Below, piece after piece: positions 25,778-36,295 of a stretch of DNA of 64,000 nt. The position numbers and the translations under genes were made by a program. Where the stretch lies: contig NZ_CP070326.1 in the NCBI RefSeq assembly GCF_016917755.1, positions 6,510,001-6,574,000 on the forward strand. Direction: 5' to 3'. Numbering within the stretch: the first letter of the stretch is position 1; each line of letters starts with the position of its first letter. The notes beneath the pieces were generated by a model that saw nothing but the letters and a program-made list of their open reading frames with translations, ran no database searches and was not told the DNA's origin. The DNA is from Streptomyces noursei (GTDB taxonomy: Bacteria; Actinomycetota; Actinomycetes; Streptomycetales; Streptomycetaceae).

Positions 25778-26341
25778 GTGAACGCCCTGAACTTGGCGGT
25801 GGAGGTTCCTGAGAACCCCCTTGTCCCGCCGATTCCAGAGCTGGTCATCGGCCTGATCGCTTTCTTCATCGTCTTCGGCTTCCTCGCCAAGAAGCTCCTC
25901 CCGAACATCAACAAGGTTCTGGACGAGCGCCGGGCGCAGATCGAAGGCCGTATCGAGGATGCCGAGGCGACGCAGGCCGAGGCGCAGCAGGTTCTCGCGG
26001 ACTACCGAGCCCAGCTCGCAGACGCCCGCCACGAGGCCGCGCGTCTGCGCCAGGAGGCGCAGGAGCAGGGCGCGACGCTCATCGCCGAGATGCGCGCCGA
26101 GGGCCAGCGGCAGCGTGAGGAGATCATCGCTGCCGGCCACGCCCAGATCGAGGCGGACCGCAAGACGGCCGCCCAGTCGCTGCGCCAGGACGTGGGCAAG
26201 CTCGCCACCGAACTGGCCGGCAAGCTCGTCGGCGAGTCCCTTGAGGACCACGCCCGGCAGAGCCGGACCATCGACCGCTTCCTCGACGACCTCGAGACCA
26301 AGGCGGCGTCGGACGCGACGAAGGCTGAGGCCGGCCGATGA
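25778..26341 (+). CDS. atpF: ATP synthase subunit b
   Basis: A 187-residue stator subunit. One N-terminal membrane helix (about residues 22-45, VIGLIAFFIVFGFLAKKLLP) leads into a long charged coiled coil (about 50-165) that reaches F1. GTG 25778 has GGAAGG upstream. The stop overlaps atpH in ATGA, coupling synthesis of the two stalk subunits. Confidence 0.96.
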   Translation: MNALNLAVEVPENPLVPPIPELVIGLIAFFIVFGFLAKKLLPNINKVLDERRAQIEGRIEDAEATQAEAQQVLADYRAQLADARHEAARLRQEAQEQGATLIAEMRAEGQRQREEIIAAGHAQIEADRKTAAQSLRQDVGKLATELAGKLVGESLEDHARQSRTIDRFLDDLETKAASDATKAEAGR

Positions 26342-27153
26342 ATGGAGCGAGCCGCGAGGCACTCGCCTCCGCACGCGAGCAGTTCAACGCGCTGACGGAC
26401 AACACCTCCGTCGACGCGGCGAAGCTCGCTGAGGAGCTGGCTGCCGTCACCGCTCTGCTCGACCGCGAGGTGTCGTTGCGTCGGGTCCTCACCGACCCGG
26501 CGCAGCCCGGCGAGGCGCGGGCCGAGCTGGCCCGGCGGCTGCTCGGCGGCCAGGTCGGCGAGGCGACGCTCGACGTGGTGACCGGGATGGTCCGGGCCCG
26601 CTGGTCGCGCTCGCGCGACCTGCCGGACGCGATCGAGGAGCTGGCCTACAGCGCCGACCTCGTCGCGGCCCAGCGGGCCGACCGGCTGGACGACGTCGAG
26701 GACGAGCTGTTCCGGTTCGGCCGGATCATCGCGTCCAGCGGCGATCTCCGCCGTGCGCTGACGGACCGGAGCGCGACGGTGTCCGCCAAGACGGAGCTGT
26801 TGCACACGCTGCTGGGCGGCCGGGCCAACCCGGTCACCGAGCGGCTGGTGATCCGTCTTGTCGCACAGCCGCGGGGCCGTAGCCTGGAGGCAGGGCTCGA
26901 AGCCCTCTCCAAGCTGGCGGCGGCCCGCCGGGACCGCATGGTCGCGGTGGTCACCTCCGCGGTGCCGCTCAGCGACGGGCAGCGGCAGCGCCTCGGCGCC
27001 GCACTGGCCACGCTGTACGGCCGGCAGATCCACCTGAACCTCGACGTGGACCCTGAGGTCCTCGGCGGTGTCCAGGTCCGGATCGGCGACGAGGTCATCA
27101 ACGGGACCATCGCGGACCGCCTCGACGGGGTAGCCCGTCGGATGGCCGGCTGA
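26338..27153 (+). CDS. atpH: ATP synthase subunit delta
   Basis: A 271-residue peripheral stalk subunit, longer than the usual 175-180 residues, as in other streptomycetes: an N-terminal extension of about 85 residues precedes the standard delta domain. The C-terminal part with VDPEVLGGVQVRIGDEVINGTIADRL is typical of OSCP/delta. Starts at 26338 inside the atpF stop overlap. Confidence 0.95.
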   Translation: MNGASREALASAREQFNALTDNTSVDAAKLAEELAAVTALLDREVSLRRVLTDPAQPGEARAELARRLLGGQVGEATLDVVTGMVRARWSRSRDLPDAIEELAYSADLVAAQRADRLDDVEDELFRFGRIIASSGDLRRALTDRSATVSAKTELLHTLLGGRANPVTERLVIRLVAQPRGRSLEAGLEALSKLAAARRDRMVAVVTSAVPLSDGQRQRLGAALATLYGRQIHLNLDVDPEVLGGVQVRIGDEVINGTIADRLDGVARRMAG

Positions 27154-27274
27154 CCCAGCCACCAACTCAAGAGCTGCACACCCGGCGGCCGACCGCCGGA
27201 CCCGCCGGACCCACAGGTCCGGCCGCGGTCCAGACGACGCCCCGGAGAACAGCACAAGCATGACGGCGGCCCGA

Positions 27275-27343
27275 GTTGGGCCGTAAGCGGAAACCCCAGG
27301 GGGACGAGCCCCCTGGACCCCCGCACGTAACTTCGGGCCCAAC
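27275..27343 (+). promoter_or_regulatory. nested hairpins between atpH and atpA
   Basis: The outer arms GTTGGGCC (27275-27282) and GGCCCAAC (27336-27343) enclose an inner 8-base-pair hairpin CCAGGGGG / CCCCCTGG (27296-27316, loop ACGAG). The structure ends directly before the AAGGAG of atpA. It divides an otherwise tight operon and may set relative expression or RNA stability; it could also be an internal terminator with read-through. Confidence 0.6.
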
Positions 27344-27363
27344 AAGGAGAGCAGGGAACCCAG

Positions 27364-28953
27364 ATGGCGGAGCTCACGATCCGGCCGGAGGAGATCCGGG
27401 ACGCGCTGGAGAACTTCGTCCAGGCGTACAAGCCGGACGCGGCCTCGCGCGAAGAGGTCGGCACGGTCAGCGATGCCGGTGACGGCATCGCGCACGTCGA
27501 GGGCCTGCCCTCGACGATGGCGAACGAACTGCTGAAGTTCGAGGACGGCACGCTCGGTCTCGCGCTGAACCTGGAAGAGCGCGAGATCGGTGCGGTCATC
27601 CTCGGTGAGTTCAGCGGTATCGAGCAGGGCCAGCCGGTGCAGCGCACCGGTGAGGTGCTCTCGGTCGCCGTGGGCGAGGGCTACCTCGGCCGCGTCGTCG
27701 ACCCGCTGGGCAACCCGATCGACGGCCTCGGCGAGATCGAGACCGAGGGCCGCCGCGCCCTGGAGCTGCAGGCCCCGGGCGTCATGGTCCGTAAGTCGGT
27801 GCACGAGCCGATGGAGACCGGCTACAAGGCCGTCGACTCCATGGTGCCGATCGGCCGCGGCCAGCGTCAGCTGATCATTGGTGACCGCCAGACCGGCAAG
27901 ACCGCCCTGGCCGTCGACACGATCATCAACCAGCGCGACAACTGGCGCTCGGGCGACCCGAAGAAGCAGGTCCGCTGCATCTACGTCGCCATCGGCCAGA
28001 AGGGCTCCACCATCGCGTCCGTGCGCGGCGCGCTGGAGGAGGCCGGTGCCCTGGAGTACACCACCATCGTCGCCGCCCCGGCGTCCGACCCGGCGGGCTT
28101 CAAGTACCTCGCGCCCTACACCGGCTCGGCCATCGGCCAGCACTGGATGTACCAGGGCAAGCACGTCCTGATCATCTTCGACGACCTCTCGAAGCAGGCC
28201 GACGCCTACCGCGCCGTGTCCCTGCTGCTGCGCCGCCCGCCGGGCCGTGAGGCGTACCCGGGCGACGTCTTCTACCTGCACTCGCGTCTGCTGGAGCGCT
28301 GCGCCAAGCTCTCCGACGACATGGGCGCCGGCTCGATGACCGGTCTGCCGATCGTCGAGACCAAGGCCAACGACGTCTCGGCGTTCATCCCGACCAACGT
28401 CATCTCCATCACCGACGGCCAGTGCTTCCTGGAGTCGGACCTGTTCAACGCCAACCAGCGTCCGGCGCTGAACGTCGGTATCTCGGTCTCCCGCGTCGGT
28501 GGCTCGGCCCAGCACAAGGCCATGCGCCAGGTGTCCGGTCGCCTCCGCGTGGACCTCGCCCAGTACCGCGAGCTGGAGGCGTTCGCCGCCTTCGGTTCCG
28601 ACCTGGACGCGGCCTCCAAGGCCCAGCTGGGCCGTGGTCAGCGCATGACCGAGCTCCTCAAGCAGGACCAGTACTCCCCGATGGCCACCGAGGACCAGGT
28701 CGTCTCCATCTGGGCCGGCACCAACGGCAAGATGGACGACGTCCCGGTCGGGGACGTCCGCCGCTTCGAGCGCGAGCTCCTCGACCACCTCCGCCGGGAG
28801 AAGAAGGACCTGCTGACCAGCATCCGCGAGGGCGCCAAGATGTCCGATGACACCATCGGTGCGATCTCGGACGCCGTCGACGCCTTCAAGCGGCAGTTCG
28901 AAACCTCGGACGGCAAGCTGCTCGGCGAGGACACCCCCGCCACCGGCAAGTGA
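27364..28953 (+). CDS. atpA: ATP synthase subunit alpha
   Basis: A 529-residue F1 subunit with non-catalytic nucleotide site. Walker A is GDRQTGKT, Walker B LIIFDDLSKQ, and the arginine finger region VGISVSRVGGSAQ is intact. ATG 27364 follows AAGGAGAGCAGGGAACCCAG. It lies 210 bases after atpH, with a nested hairpin in between. Confidence 0.98.
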   Translation: MAELTIRPEEIRDALENFVQAYKPDAASREEVGTVSDAGDGIAHVEGLPSTMANELLKFEDGTLGLALNLEEREIGAVILGEFSGIEQGQPVQRTGEVLSVAVGEGYLGRVVDPLGNPIDGLGEIETEGRRALELQAPGVMVRKSVHEPMETGYKAVDSMVPIGRGQRQLIIGDRQTGKTALAVDTIINQRDNWRSGDPKKQVRCIYVAIGQKGSTIASVRGALEEAGALEYTTIVAAPASDPAGFKYLAPYTGSAIGQHWMYQGKHVLIIFDDLSKQADAYRAVSLLLRRPPGREAYPGDVFYLHSRLLERCAKLSDDMGAGSMTGLPIVETKANDVSAFIPTNVISITDGQCFLESDLFNANQRPALNVGISVSRVGGSAQHKAMRQVSGRLRVDLAQYRELEAFAAFGSDLDAASKAQLGRGQRMTELLKQDQYSPMATEDQVVSIWAGTNGKMDDVPVGDVRRFERELLDHLRREKKDLLTSIREGAKMSDDTIGAISDAVDAFKRQFETSDGKLLGEDTPATGK

Positions 28954-28973
28954 CGACGGAAGGGACCTGATCC

Positions 28974-29897
28974 ATGGGAGCCTCGCTCCGGGTCTATAAG
29001 CGTCGCATCCGCTCCGTCTCCGCGACCAAGAAGATCACTAGGGCGATGGAGATGATCGCCGCCTCGCGCGTCGTCAAGGCGCAGCGCCAGGTGGCGGCAT
29101 CGACGCCGTACGCGAGTGAGCTGACCCGCGCGGTGACTGCGGTTGCCACGGGTTCGACCACTCAGCACCCGCTGACGACCGAGGCGGAGAAGCCGACCCG
29201 GGCCGCGCTGCTGCTCATCACGAGCGACCGCGGTCTGGCCGGTGCCTACTCCTCCAACGTCATCAAGGCCGCGGACCAGCTCACCGAGCGGCTCAAGGCC
29301 GAGGGCAAGGAGGTCGACGCCTACATCGTCGGCCGCAAGGGTGTGTCCTACTACAGCTTCCGCGAGCGCAAGGTCGTGGAGTCGTGGACGGGCTTCACCG
29401 ACAACCCGACCTACGCCGATGCGAAGAAGATCGCCGCGCCGCTGATCGAGGCCGTCCAGAAGGGCGCCTCCGAGGGCGGGGCCGACGAACTCCACATCGT
29501 CTACACCGAGTTCATCTCGATGATGACGCAGAACGCGCTGGACGACCGTCTGCTGCCGCTGTCCCTGAAGAGGGAGTCGGCGGACGCGTCCGAGGAGAAG
29601 TCCACGGGCGAGATCCTGCCGCTGTTCGACTTCGAGCCGTCGGCAGAGGACGTCCTCGACGCCCTGCTGCCGCGGTATGTGGAGTCGCGGATCTACAACG
29701 CGCTGCTGCAGGCCGCCGCCTCCAAGCACGCCGCCACCCGGCGTGCGATGAAGTCGGCGACCGACAATGCGGAAGAGCTCATCAAGTCGCTCTCGCGGCT
29801 TGCGAACGCGGCCCGCCAGGCCGAAATCACCCAGGAAATCAGCGAGATCGTCGGTGGCAGTGCCGCACTGGCCGACGCGACCGCGGGGAGTGACTGA
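28974..29897 (+). CDS. atpG: ATP synthase subunit gamma
   Basis: A 307-residue central rotor shaft. The conserved N-terminal helix (RRIRSVSATKKITRAMEMIA) and the C-terminal helix (ATDNAEELIKSLSRLANAARQ) that form the coiled coil inside the alpha-beta ring are present, with the Rossmann-like middle (LLITSDRGLAGAYSSN). ATG 28974 follows GGAAGGGACC, 20 bases after atpA. Confidence 0.97.
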   Translation: MGASLRVYKRRIRSVSATKKITRAMEMIAASRVVKAQRQVAASTPYASELTRAVTAVATGSTTQHPLTTEAEKPTRAALLLITSDRGLAGAYSSNVIKAADQLTERLKAEGKEVDAYIVGRKGVSYYSFRERKVVESWTGFTDNPTYADAKKIAAPLIEAVQKGASEGGADELHIVYTEFISMMTQNALDDRLLPLSLKRESADASEEKSTGEILPLFDFEPSAEDVLDALLPRYVESRIYNALLQAAASKHAATRRAMKSATDNAEELIKSLSRLANAARQAEITQEISEIVGGSAALADATAGSD

Positions 29898-29902
29898 CAA
29901 CT

Positions 29903-31345
<1,443 letters not shown>

Positions 31346-31453
31346 CCCGTGCTCCCGGACCGGGGGCGGCCCTGGCCGTCCCCGGCCCGTACGACCACTA
31401 GTATTTGACCCAACATCTGCCACACCAGGCAGGTGGAGACCCGAGGAGCCATC

Positions 31454-31837
31454 GTGGCTGAGCTGCACGTCGAGTTGGTCGCCGCGGACCGGCAGGTCTG
31501 GTCCGGCGAGGCCAGCCTGGTCGTCGCGCGCACCTCGTCGGGCGACATCGGCGTCATGCCCGGACACCAGCCGCTGCTCGGCGTGCTGCAGTCGGGCCCG
31601 GTGACGATTCGCACGACCGGCGAGGGCGGGGACGGCACCGTCGTCGCCGCGGTGCACGGCGGCTTCATCTCGTTCGCCGACAACAAGCTGTCTCTGCTGG
31701 CGGAGATCGCCGAACTGTCGGACGAGATCGATGTCCAGCGTGCGGAGCGGGCTCTGGAGCGAGCGAAGTCGGATGCTGACGCAGCCGCCGAGCGCCGCGC
31801 CGACGTCCGGCTGCGCGCGGTGGCGGGCGCTCACTGA
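31454..31837 (+). CDS. atpC: ATP synthase subunit epsilon
   Basis: A 127-residue F1 subunit that links the shaft to the c-ring and can inhibit ATP hydrolysis. The beta-sandwich (MPGHQPLLGVLQSGPV) and the two C-terminal helices (RAERALERAKSDADAAAERR) are visible. GTG 31454 follows GAGGAGCC. It ends the atp operon; a strong terminator follows. Confidence 0.95.
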   Translation: MAELHVELVAADRQVWSGEASLVVARTSSGDIGVMPGHQPLLGVLQSGPVTIRTTGEGGDGTVVAAVHGGFISFADNKLSLLAEIAELSDEIDVQRAERALERAKSDADAAAERRADVRLRAVAGAH

Positions 31838-31860
31838 GCTCCGTCACCGACGAGATCGAT

Positions 31861-31907
31861 CCTCAGCCGCGGGCTGCCCGGACTTCCGGAGCGGCCCGCG
31901 GCTGAGG
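31861..31907 (+). terminator. terminator of the atp operon
   Basis: A perfect 14-base-pair stem (CCTCAGCCGCGGGC / GCCCGCGGCTGAGG) with a 19-base loop, 23 bases after the atpC stop. Confidence 0.85.
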
Positions 31908-31978
31908 CAATGCAGGTGCGTTTCCCTGCCCCGGACCCAGTCCGGGGGTATCCCACCGAGGCGAGGAGGTCGGTCTAG

Positions 31979-32422
31979 ATGGTCCTCGCTCTGCTTGTGA
32001 GCGGCGCGGTCGTGCTGCTGGTGCTGGTGGGGCTGTTCGTCTTCGGACTGAGGCGACGGCTCATCCAGCGGTCCGGCGGCACCTTCGACTGCAGCCTGCG
32101 CTGGAACGTGCCGGAGAACGAGCCCAGCGGCAAGGGCTGGATCTACGGCGTGGCGCGGTACAACGGTGACCGGATCGAGTGGTTCCGGGTCTTCTCGTAC
32201 GCACCCCGGCCCCGTCGCCTGCTGGAGCGCTCCGCCATTGAGGTACTGGAGCGCCGTACCCCCCAGGGCGAAGAGGAACTCGCGCTGCTCTCCGACTCCA
32301 TCGTGCTGGCCTGCTCGCACAACGGCATCCGGGTGGAACTCGCGATGAGCGAGGACGCCCTGACGGGCTTCCTGGCATGGCTGGAGGCGGCACCGCCCGG
32401 CCAGCGGGTGAACGTGGCCTGA
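31979..32422 (+). CDS. DUF2550 family membrane-anchored protein
   Basis: A 147-residue actinobacterial protein with one N-terminal membrane helix (about residues 3-25) and a cytoplasmic domain containing GTFDCSLRW and GWIYGVARYNGDRIEWFRVFS, the DUF2550 signature. The family is regularly found next to atpC in actinobacteria; function unknown. The ATG has GAGGAGG nine bases upstream and its own leader after the atp terminator. Confidence 0.87.
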   Translation: MVLALLVSGAVVLLVLVGLFVFGLRRRLIQRSGGTFDCSLRWNVPENEPSGKGWIYGVARYNGDRIEWFRVFSYAPRPRRLLERSAIEVLERRTPQGEEELALLSDSIVLACSHNGIRVELAMSEDALTGFLAWLEAAPPGQRVNVA

Positions 32423-32429
32423 CGCGTCC

Positions 32430-32527
32430 GGGGGCCTGGGCCCCTCCACGGGAATACTTCCCCGCCCCCGACCCGTTGTGGCCCCGCAGGGGGCCTGGGC
32501 GCCCCCTACGGGATCCGTTCGGGTGCC
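32430..32527. repeat. imperfect direct repeat between convergent genes
   Basis: GGGGGCCTGGGC occurs at 32430-32441 and again at 32489-32500, each followed by related sequence (CCCTCCACGGGA versus GCCCCCTACGGGA). The G/C-rich stretch may also fold and terminate transcription from both sides. Confidence 0.45.
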
Positions 32528-32529
32528 CC

Positions 32530-33219
32530 CTAGGGCGCCTCCACCCCCAACTCCTGGGCCAGTACGGCCGCTTGCAGCCGGCTGCGCAGTTCCAGTTTGG
32601 CCAGGAGCCGGCTGACGTGGGTCTTCACGGTGGCCTCCGCCATGGCCAGCCGGACCGCGATATCGGCGTTCGACAGCCCCTCGCCCAGACACCCCAGCAC
32701 CTCCCGCTCCCGCGGCGTCAGCGCGTCCAGTACCGCGGGGTCCGGGGCCTCGCGGTCGCGCGCCGGCCGGGTCGCCGTCCGCGGCCGGGCGAACTCGGCG
32801 ATCAGCCGACGGGTCACCGCCGGGGCGATCAGGCCCTCACCGGCGGCCACCGTGCGGACCGCGCCGAGCAGCGTCGCCGCGTCGCTGTCCTTGAGCAGAA
32901 AGCCCGCGGCCCCCGCGCGCAGCGCACCGAAGACGTACTCGTCCAGGTCGAAGGTGGTCAGCACCAGGACGTCGGCCAGCCCCTCCGCGGTGATCCGGCG
33001 GGTGGCCGAGACGCCGTCCAGCCGGGGCATCTGGATGTCCATCAGGACGAGGTCCGGGCGCAGGGCGCGGGCCATGGCGACGGCCTCCTCGCCGTCCACC
33101 GCCTCCGCGACGACCTCGATGTCGGGTACGGAGCCCAGGATGAGGACCAGCCCGGCCCGTACGGCTGACTGGTCCTCGGCGACCAGGACCCGGACGGGTC
33201 GTTCGGCGGTGCCGGTCAT
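32530..33219 (-). CDS. NarL/FixJ-type response regulator
   Basis: A 229-residue DNA-binding regulator. The receiver domain (residues about 8-125) has the acidic EDQ start, phospho-acceptor Asp61 in LVLMDIQMP and Lys in FLLKDS. The LuxR-type helix-turn-helix (about 165-225) has LTPREREVL and TVKTHVSRLLAKL. It overlaps the upstream kinase gene by four bases, so the pair is co-translated. Targets unknown. Confidence 0.95.
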   Translation of the reverse strand: MTGTAERPVRVLVAEDQSAVRAGLVLILGSVPDIEVVAEAVDGEEAVAMARALRPDLVLMDIQMPRLDGVSATRRITAEGLADVLVLTTFDLDEYVFGALRAGAAGFLLKDSDAATLLGAVRTVAAGEGLIAPAVTRRLIAEFARPRTATRPARDREAPDPAVLDALTPREREVLGCLGEGLSNADIAVRLAMAEATVKTHVSRLLAKLELRSRLQAAVLAQELGVEAP

Positions 33220-34520
33220 CGTTGTTCTTCCTTTCCGCTGGCGGGCAGCGCTGCCCTGACCAGCCAGACGCTTCCGTCCGGCCCGGGTTCCGGGCCGGCG
33301 TCGAACTCCCCGCCCAACAGGGCGATCCGCTCCCGCATGCCGACCAGGCCGGCCCCGGAACCGGGCGCGCGGGGGCCCGGCCGGTCGCCGTAGGGACTGC
33401 GGACGGTGACGGTGAGCGCCCCGTCGGACTCGTCGGCGAGCCGCACCCGGACGTGGCCGGGTACGGCGTGCTTGAGCGCGTTGGTCAGCGACTCCTGGAC
33501 GATCCGGTACGCGGCCAACTCGACCGGTGCGGGCGGCTTCCGGGCACCCGGCCCGGTCGGCGGCCGGGCGTCGTCCAGGACGAACGTCAGGCCGCTGGCG
33601 GCGCCGTTGGTACGGGCCTGTGCGACCAGGGCCTCCAGTCCGTCGAGGGTGGGGGTGGCCACCGGTTCCTCCTCCCCGGTGGCCTTGTGGTCCCGCAACA
33701 GCCCGATGAGGCGGCGCATTTCGGCCAGGCCCTGGACGCTGTTCTCGCGGATCACGCCGAGCGCGGCGCGGGTCGCGGTGGGGTCGTCTAGGGTCTGCGC
33801 GGCGGTGGCGTGGATGGCGATCGCGGACAGGTGGTTGGCGACCAGGTCGTGCAGTTCCCTGGCCATCCGGGCGCGTTCGCCGGCCACCGCCTGGTCGCGG
33901 TCCATCTCGGCCAGCAGCGCGGTCTGTTCGGCCCGCAGCCGGGCGGCCTGCGCGGCGTCCCGGTGGTTGCGGATGATCAGGCCGGTCCAGGCCGGGGCGA
34001 CCGTGACCAGTGCGATGCCGATGCCGATCATCAGCACCTGAGGGTTGTGCCAGGTCGCCGCCGTGACGGCCGTGGCCAGCACCGACACCAGCTCCGAGCC
34101 GAGCGGGATCCGGCGGGCCGCGGCCGGTGGGCCGTACAGCACCGCGGCGTAGACCACGTCCGTGAACATCAGGAGCGTGGTGATCAGGGTGCCGGTGCAG
34201 AAGTCGAGGACCAGTGCCGGCACGGCCAGGGCCAGCGCGACCATCGGTGCGGTGCGGCGCAGCAGCACGGCCCCGGCCATGACGGTGAGCGCGAGCAGGT
34301 TCAGCGAGGCGGGCAGGCCGAGGAGCGGCGGCCCGCCGTGCAGGTGCAGCGCCCGCAACAGCACCCCGGCGGCCAGTCCGCCGCCCGCGATGAGCACGTC
34401 GTGGCGGTGCGGGCGTCCGGGCACGACGAGCACGTCGTGGCGGTGCGCGCGTCCGGGCGCGGCGAGGGCTCTGGCAATCACCCCTCCATCAAACACGGCG
34501 ACGCTGCGGTCCGCCGTCAC
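33216..34520 (-). CDS. two-component sensor histidine kinase (HisKA_3 type)
   Basis: A 434-residue sensor kinase for the adjacent NarL-type regulator. The N-terminal half has about four to five membrane helices; the dimerisation helix carries the phospho-accepting His in MARELHDLVANHLSAIA, and the ATPase domain has VQESLTNALKHA and SGAGLVGMRERIALLGG. The GTG at 34520 is my start choice; the frame is open to 34676 but that part is Arg-rich and overlaps the divergent gene's leader. Near the N-terminus the protein contains a 12-residue duplication (HRHDVL repeated) from a 36-base tandem repeat. Confidence 0.9.
   Translation of the reverse strand: MTADRSVAVFDGGVIARALAAPGRAHRHDVLVVPGRPHRHDVLIAGGGLAAGVLLRALHLHGGPPLLGLPASLNLLALTVMAGAVLLRRTAPMVALALAVPALVLDFCTGTLITTLLMFTDVVYAAVLYGPPAAARRIPLGSELVSVLATAVTAATWHNPQVLMIGIGIALVTVAPAWTGLIIRNHRDAAQAARLRAEQTALLAEMDRDQAVAGERARMARELHDLVANHLSAIAIHATAAQTLDDPTATRAALGVIRENSVQGLAEMRRLIGLLRDHKATGEEEPVATPTLDGLEALVAQARTNGAASGLTFVLDDARPPTGPGARKPPAPVELAAYRIVQESLTNALKHAVPGHVRVRLADESDGALTVTVRSPYGDRPGPRAPGSGAGLVGMRERIALLGGEFDAGPEPGPDGSVWLVRAALPASGKEEQR
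34392..34463. repeat. 36-base tandem duplication in the kinase gene
   Basis: Two copies of a 36-base unit beginning GAGCACGTCGTGGCGGTGCG lie head to tail (34392-34427 and 34428-34463) with few differences. They add 12 residues in frame near the kinase N-terminus. Confidence 0.8.
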
Positions 34521-34678
34521 CCCGCGGACCAGGCCGCCTACATCGAAAGGTGCAGTGCCGGATCGTCGCCGCCGACGACGTTGTGGGAGCCGGCGGCTGG
34601 GAGACTGGGGAGTCCGCTCCGCTCGGTGGGAGCCCCGCAGCAGTCCGGGGCGCGGGGCGGCGGGAGAGGAGAGCAACC

Positions 34679-35260
34679 GTGGTCGTCACGCTGATCATCG
34701 CCTGCGAGGTCGGCTTCTGGGTGCTGCTCGCCGCGGGCCTGGCGCTGCGCTATCTGGCGCGGATGCCGAAGACCGGGGCGGCGGTGCTGCTGCTGGAACC
34801 GCTGCTGGAGCTGGCGCTGTTGATCGTCACCGCGGTCGACCTGAAGAACGGCGCCACCGCGGACTGGAAGCACGGCCTGGCCGCCCTCTACATCGGCTAC
34901 ACCGTCGCCTACGGCCACTACACGATCAAGTGGGTGGACGTACGCGTCGCGCACCGCTTCGCCGGCGGCCCGGCCCCGATCAAGCGCTACGGCCGGGACC
35001 ACCTCAAGCACGAGGCGAAGCTGTGGCTGCGCACGGTGCTGATGGCCGCGGTGGCGGCCGCACTGCTACAGGGCGCGATCTGGTACGTCGGCGACGGCGA
35101 CATCTCGTCGCTGCGCGGCTGGCAGGCGGCGGGCCTGCGCGTCGTGTCGATCCACGGCGTGATCATGCTGACGTATCTCATCTGGCCGAAGAAGGCCCCC
35201 AAGGACCGGGCCGTGCCGGAGGAGGCGCCGGCCCGGCCCCGGGAGGAGAGCCTCCACTGA
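34679..35260 (+). CDS. hypothetical integral membrane protein
   Basis: A 193-residue protein with about five hydrophobic helices and a polar C-terminal tail. No family is recognised beyond a general resemblance to conserved Streptomyces membrane proteins; the middle contains charged loops (KWVDVRVAHRF, KRYGRDHLKHEAKLW). GTG 34679 has GAGAGGAGAG just upstream. It is divergent from the sensor kinase and convergent with the cobalamin adenosyltransferase, 14 bases away. Confidence 0.75.
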   Translation: MVVTLIIACEVGFWVLLAAGLALRYLARMPKTGAAVLLLEPLLELALLIVTAVDLKNGATADWKHGLAALYIGYTVAYGHYTIKWVDVRVAHRFAGGPAPIKRYGRDHLKHEAKLWLRTVLMAAVAAALLQGAIWYVGDGDISSLRGWQAAGLRVVSIHGVIMLTYLIWPKKAPKDRAVPEEAPARPREESLH

Positions 35261-35274
35261 GGCCGGGCGGGATC

Positions 35275-35847
35275 TCAGCGCTCGCCGCCCGGCACCCACA
35301 GCACGTCCCCGACCTCCTTGTTGGCCGTCCGGGCCAGGATGAACAGCAGGTCGGAGAGTCGGTTGAGGTAGGTGGCGGTGAGCGGGTTCATGGTCTCGCC
35401 GTGCTCCTCCATGGCCGCCCAGGTGGAGCGCTCGGCCCGGCGGACGACCGTGCACGCCTGGTGGAGCAGGGCGGCGCCGGGGGTGCCGCCGGGGAGGATG
35501 AAGCTGCGGAGCTTCTCCAGCTTTTCCAGGAAGCGGTCGCAGTCCGCCTCCAGCTTGTCGATGTAGGACTGCTCGACGCGCAGCGGCGGGAACTCGGGGT
35601 TCTCCACCACGGGGGTGGACAGGTCGGCGCCCACGTCGAAGAGGTCGTTCTGCACCCGCAGCAGTACCGCGGCGATCTCCTCCGACAGCGACCCGAGCGC
35701 CAGCGCCACGCCGATCGCCGCATTGGCCTCGTTGGCGTCCGCGTACGCCGCGATGCGGGTGTCGGTCTTGGCGGTCCGGCTCATGTCGCCGAGCGCGGTG
35801 GTGCCCTTGTCTCCGGTACGGGTGTAGATGCGGGTCAGATTCACCAT
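35275..35847 (-). CDS. PduO-type cob(I)alamin adenosyltransferase
   Basis: A 190-residue trimeric enzyme that transfers adenosine from ATP to cob(I)alamin to make coenzyme B12. The N-terminal ATP motif TRTGDKGTTALG and the conserved RRAERSTW and NRLSDLLFILAR helices are present. It probably supplies cofactor for methylmalonyl-CoA mutase, whose chaperone (MeaB) and epimerase are encoded about 20 kb downstream. ATG 35847 starts a standard-length protein. Confidence 0.94.
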   Translation of the reverse strand: MVNLTRIYTRTGDKGTTALGDMSRTAKTDTRIAAYADANEANAAIGVALALGSLSEEIAAVLLRVQNDLFDVGADLSTPVVENPEFPPLRVEQSYIDKLEADCDRFLEKLEKLRSFILPGGTPGAALLHQACTVVRRAERSTWAAMEEHGETMNPLTATYLNRLSDLLFILARTANKEVGDVLWVPGGER

Positions 35848-36295
35848 ACGAGTGAGACTACGCCGCGGCCCGGGGGACGGCTCGGGGCGGCGGGGCCGCC
35901 GACGGCGTCGCGGGGCCCGGTTCGCCGTCGTCCCCTCACTCGCGTCCGTGCGGGCACCGTGCGGCTCTTCCCGAGGCTGCGCCAGAGCCGCCGAACGAGG
36001 TGCCGAACGGGGCGTAGTAACGAGGCGCGGTACGGGGCGCGTTGGCGCCGCCGAGCGGACAGGGCCTCAACTACGCCGTGTGGAGGGCCGGCTGACGGCC
36101 TCCCGGGCGTGCGCCGGACCGCTGGGGATGTGATGTCCGTCATGACGGGAGGCGCCATGGCCCGTCGGGCCGCGCGGAGAGGCGGCGGTCGGGTGAGGGG
36201 AGGGAGTGACGCGCATCTCTTCACCGCCAATCGATCGCCGGTGACCGCTAACGTCACTCAGGACCGTCAAATGCACAGGGTGTGAGGGGACAGCA
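35848..36295. other. gene-free region before the hydroxyacyl-CoA dehydrogenase gene
   Basis: About 450 bases without a credible gene: the open frames are Arg-rich composition artefacts. The last 90 bases become A/T-richer (TCACCGCCAATCGATCG and onward) and probably hold the promoter of the dehydrogenase gene. Confidence 0.4.

Noticed and set aside
35848..36295. Open frames in the gap before the hydroxybutyryl-CoA dehydrogenase gene
   Set aside because: Very Arg-rich, no start signal and no family resemblance; typical high-GC noise.
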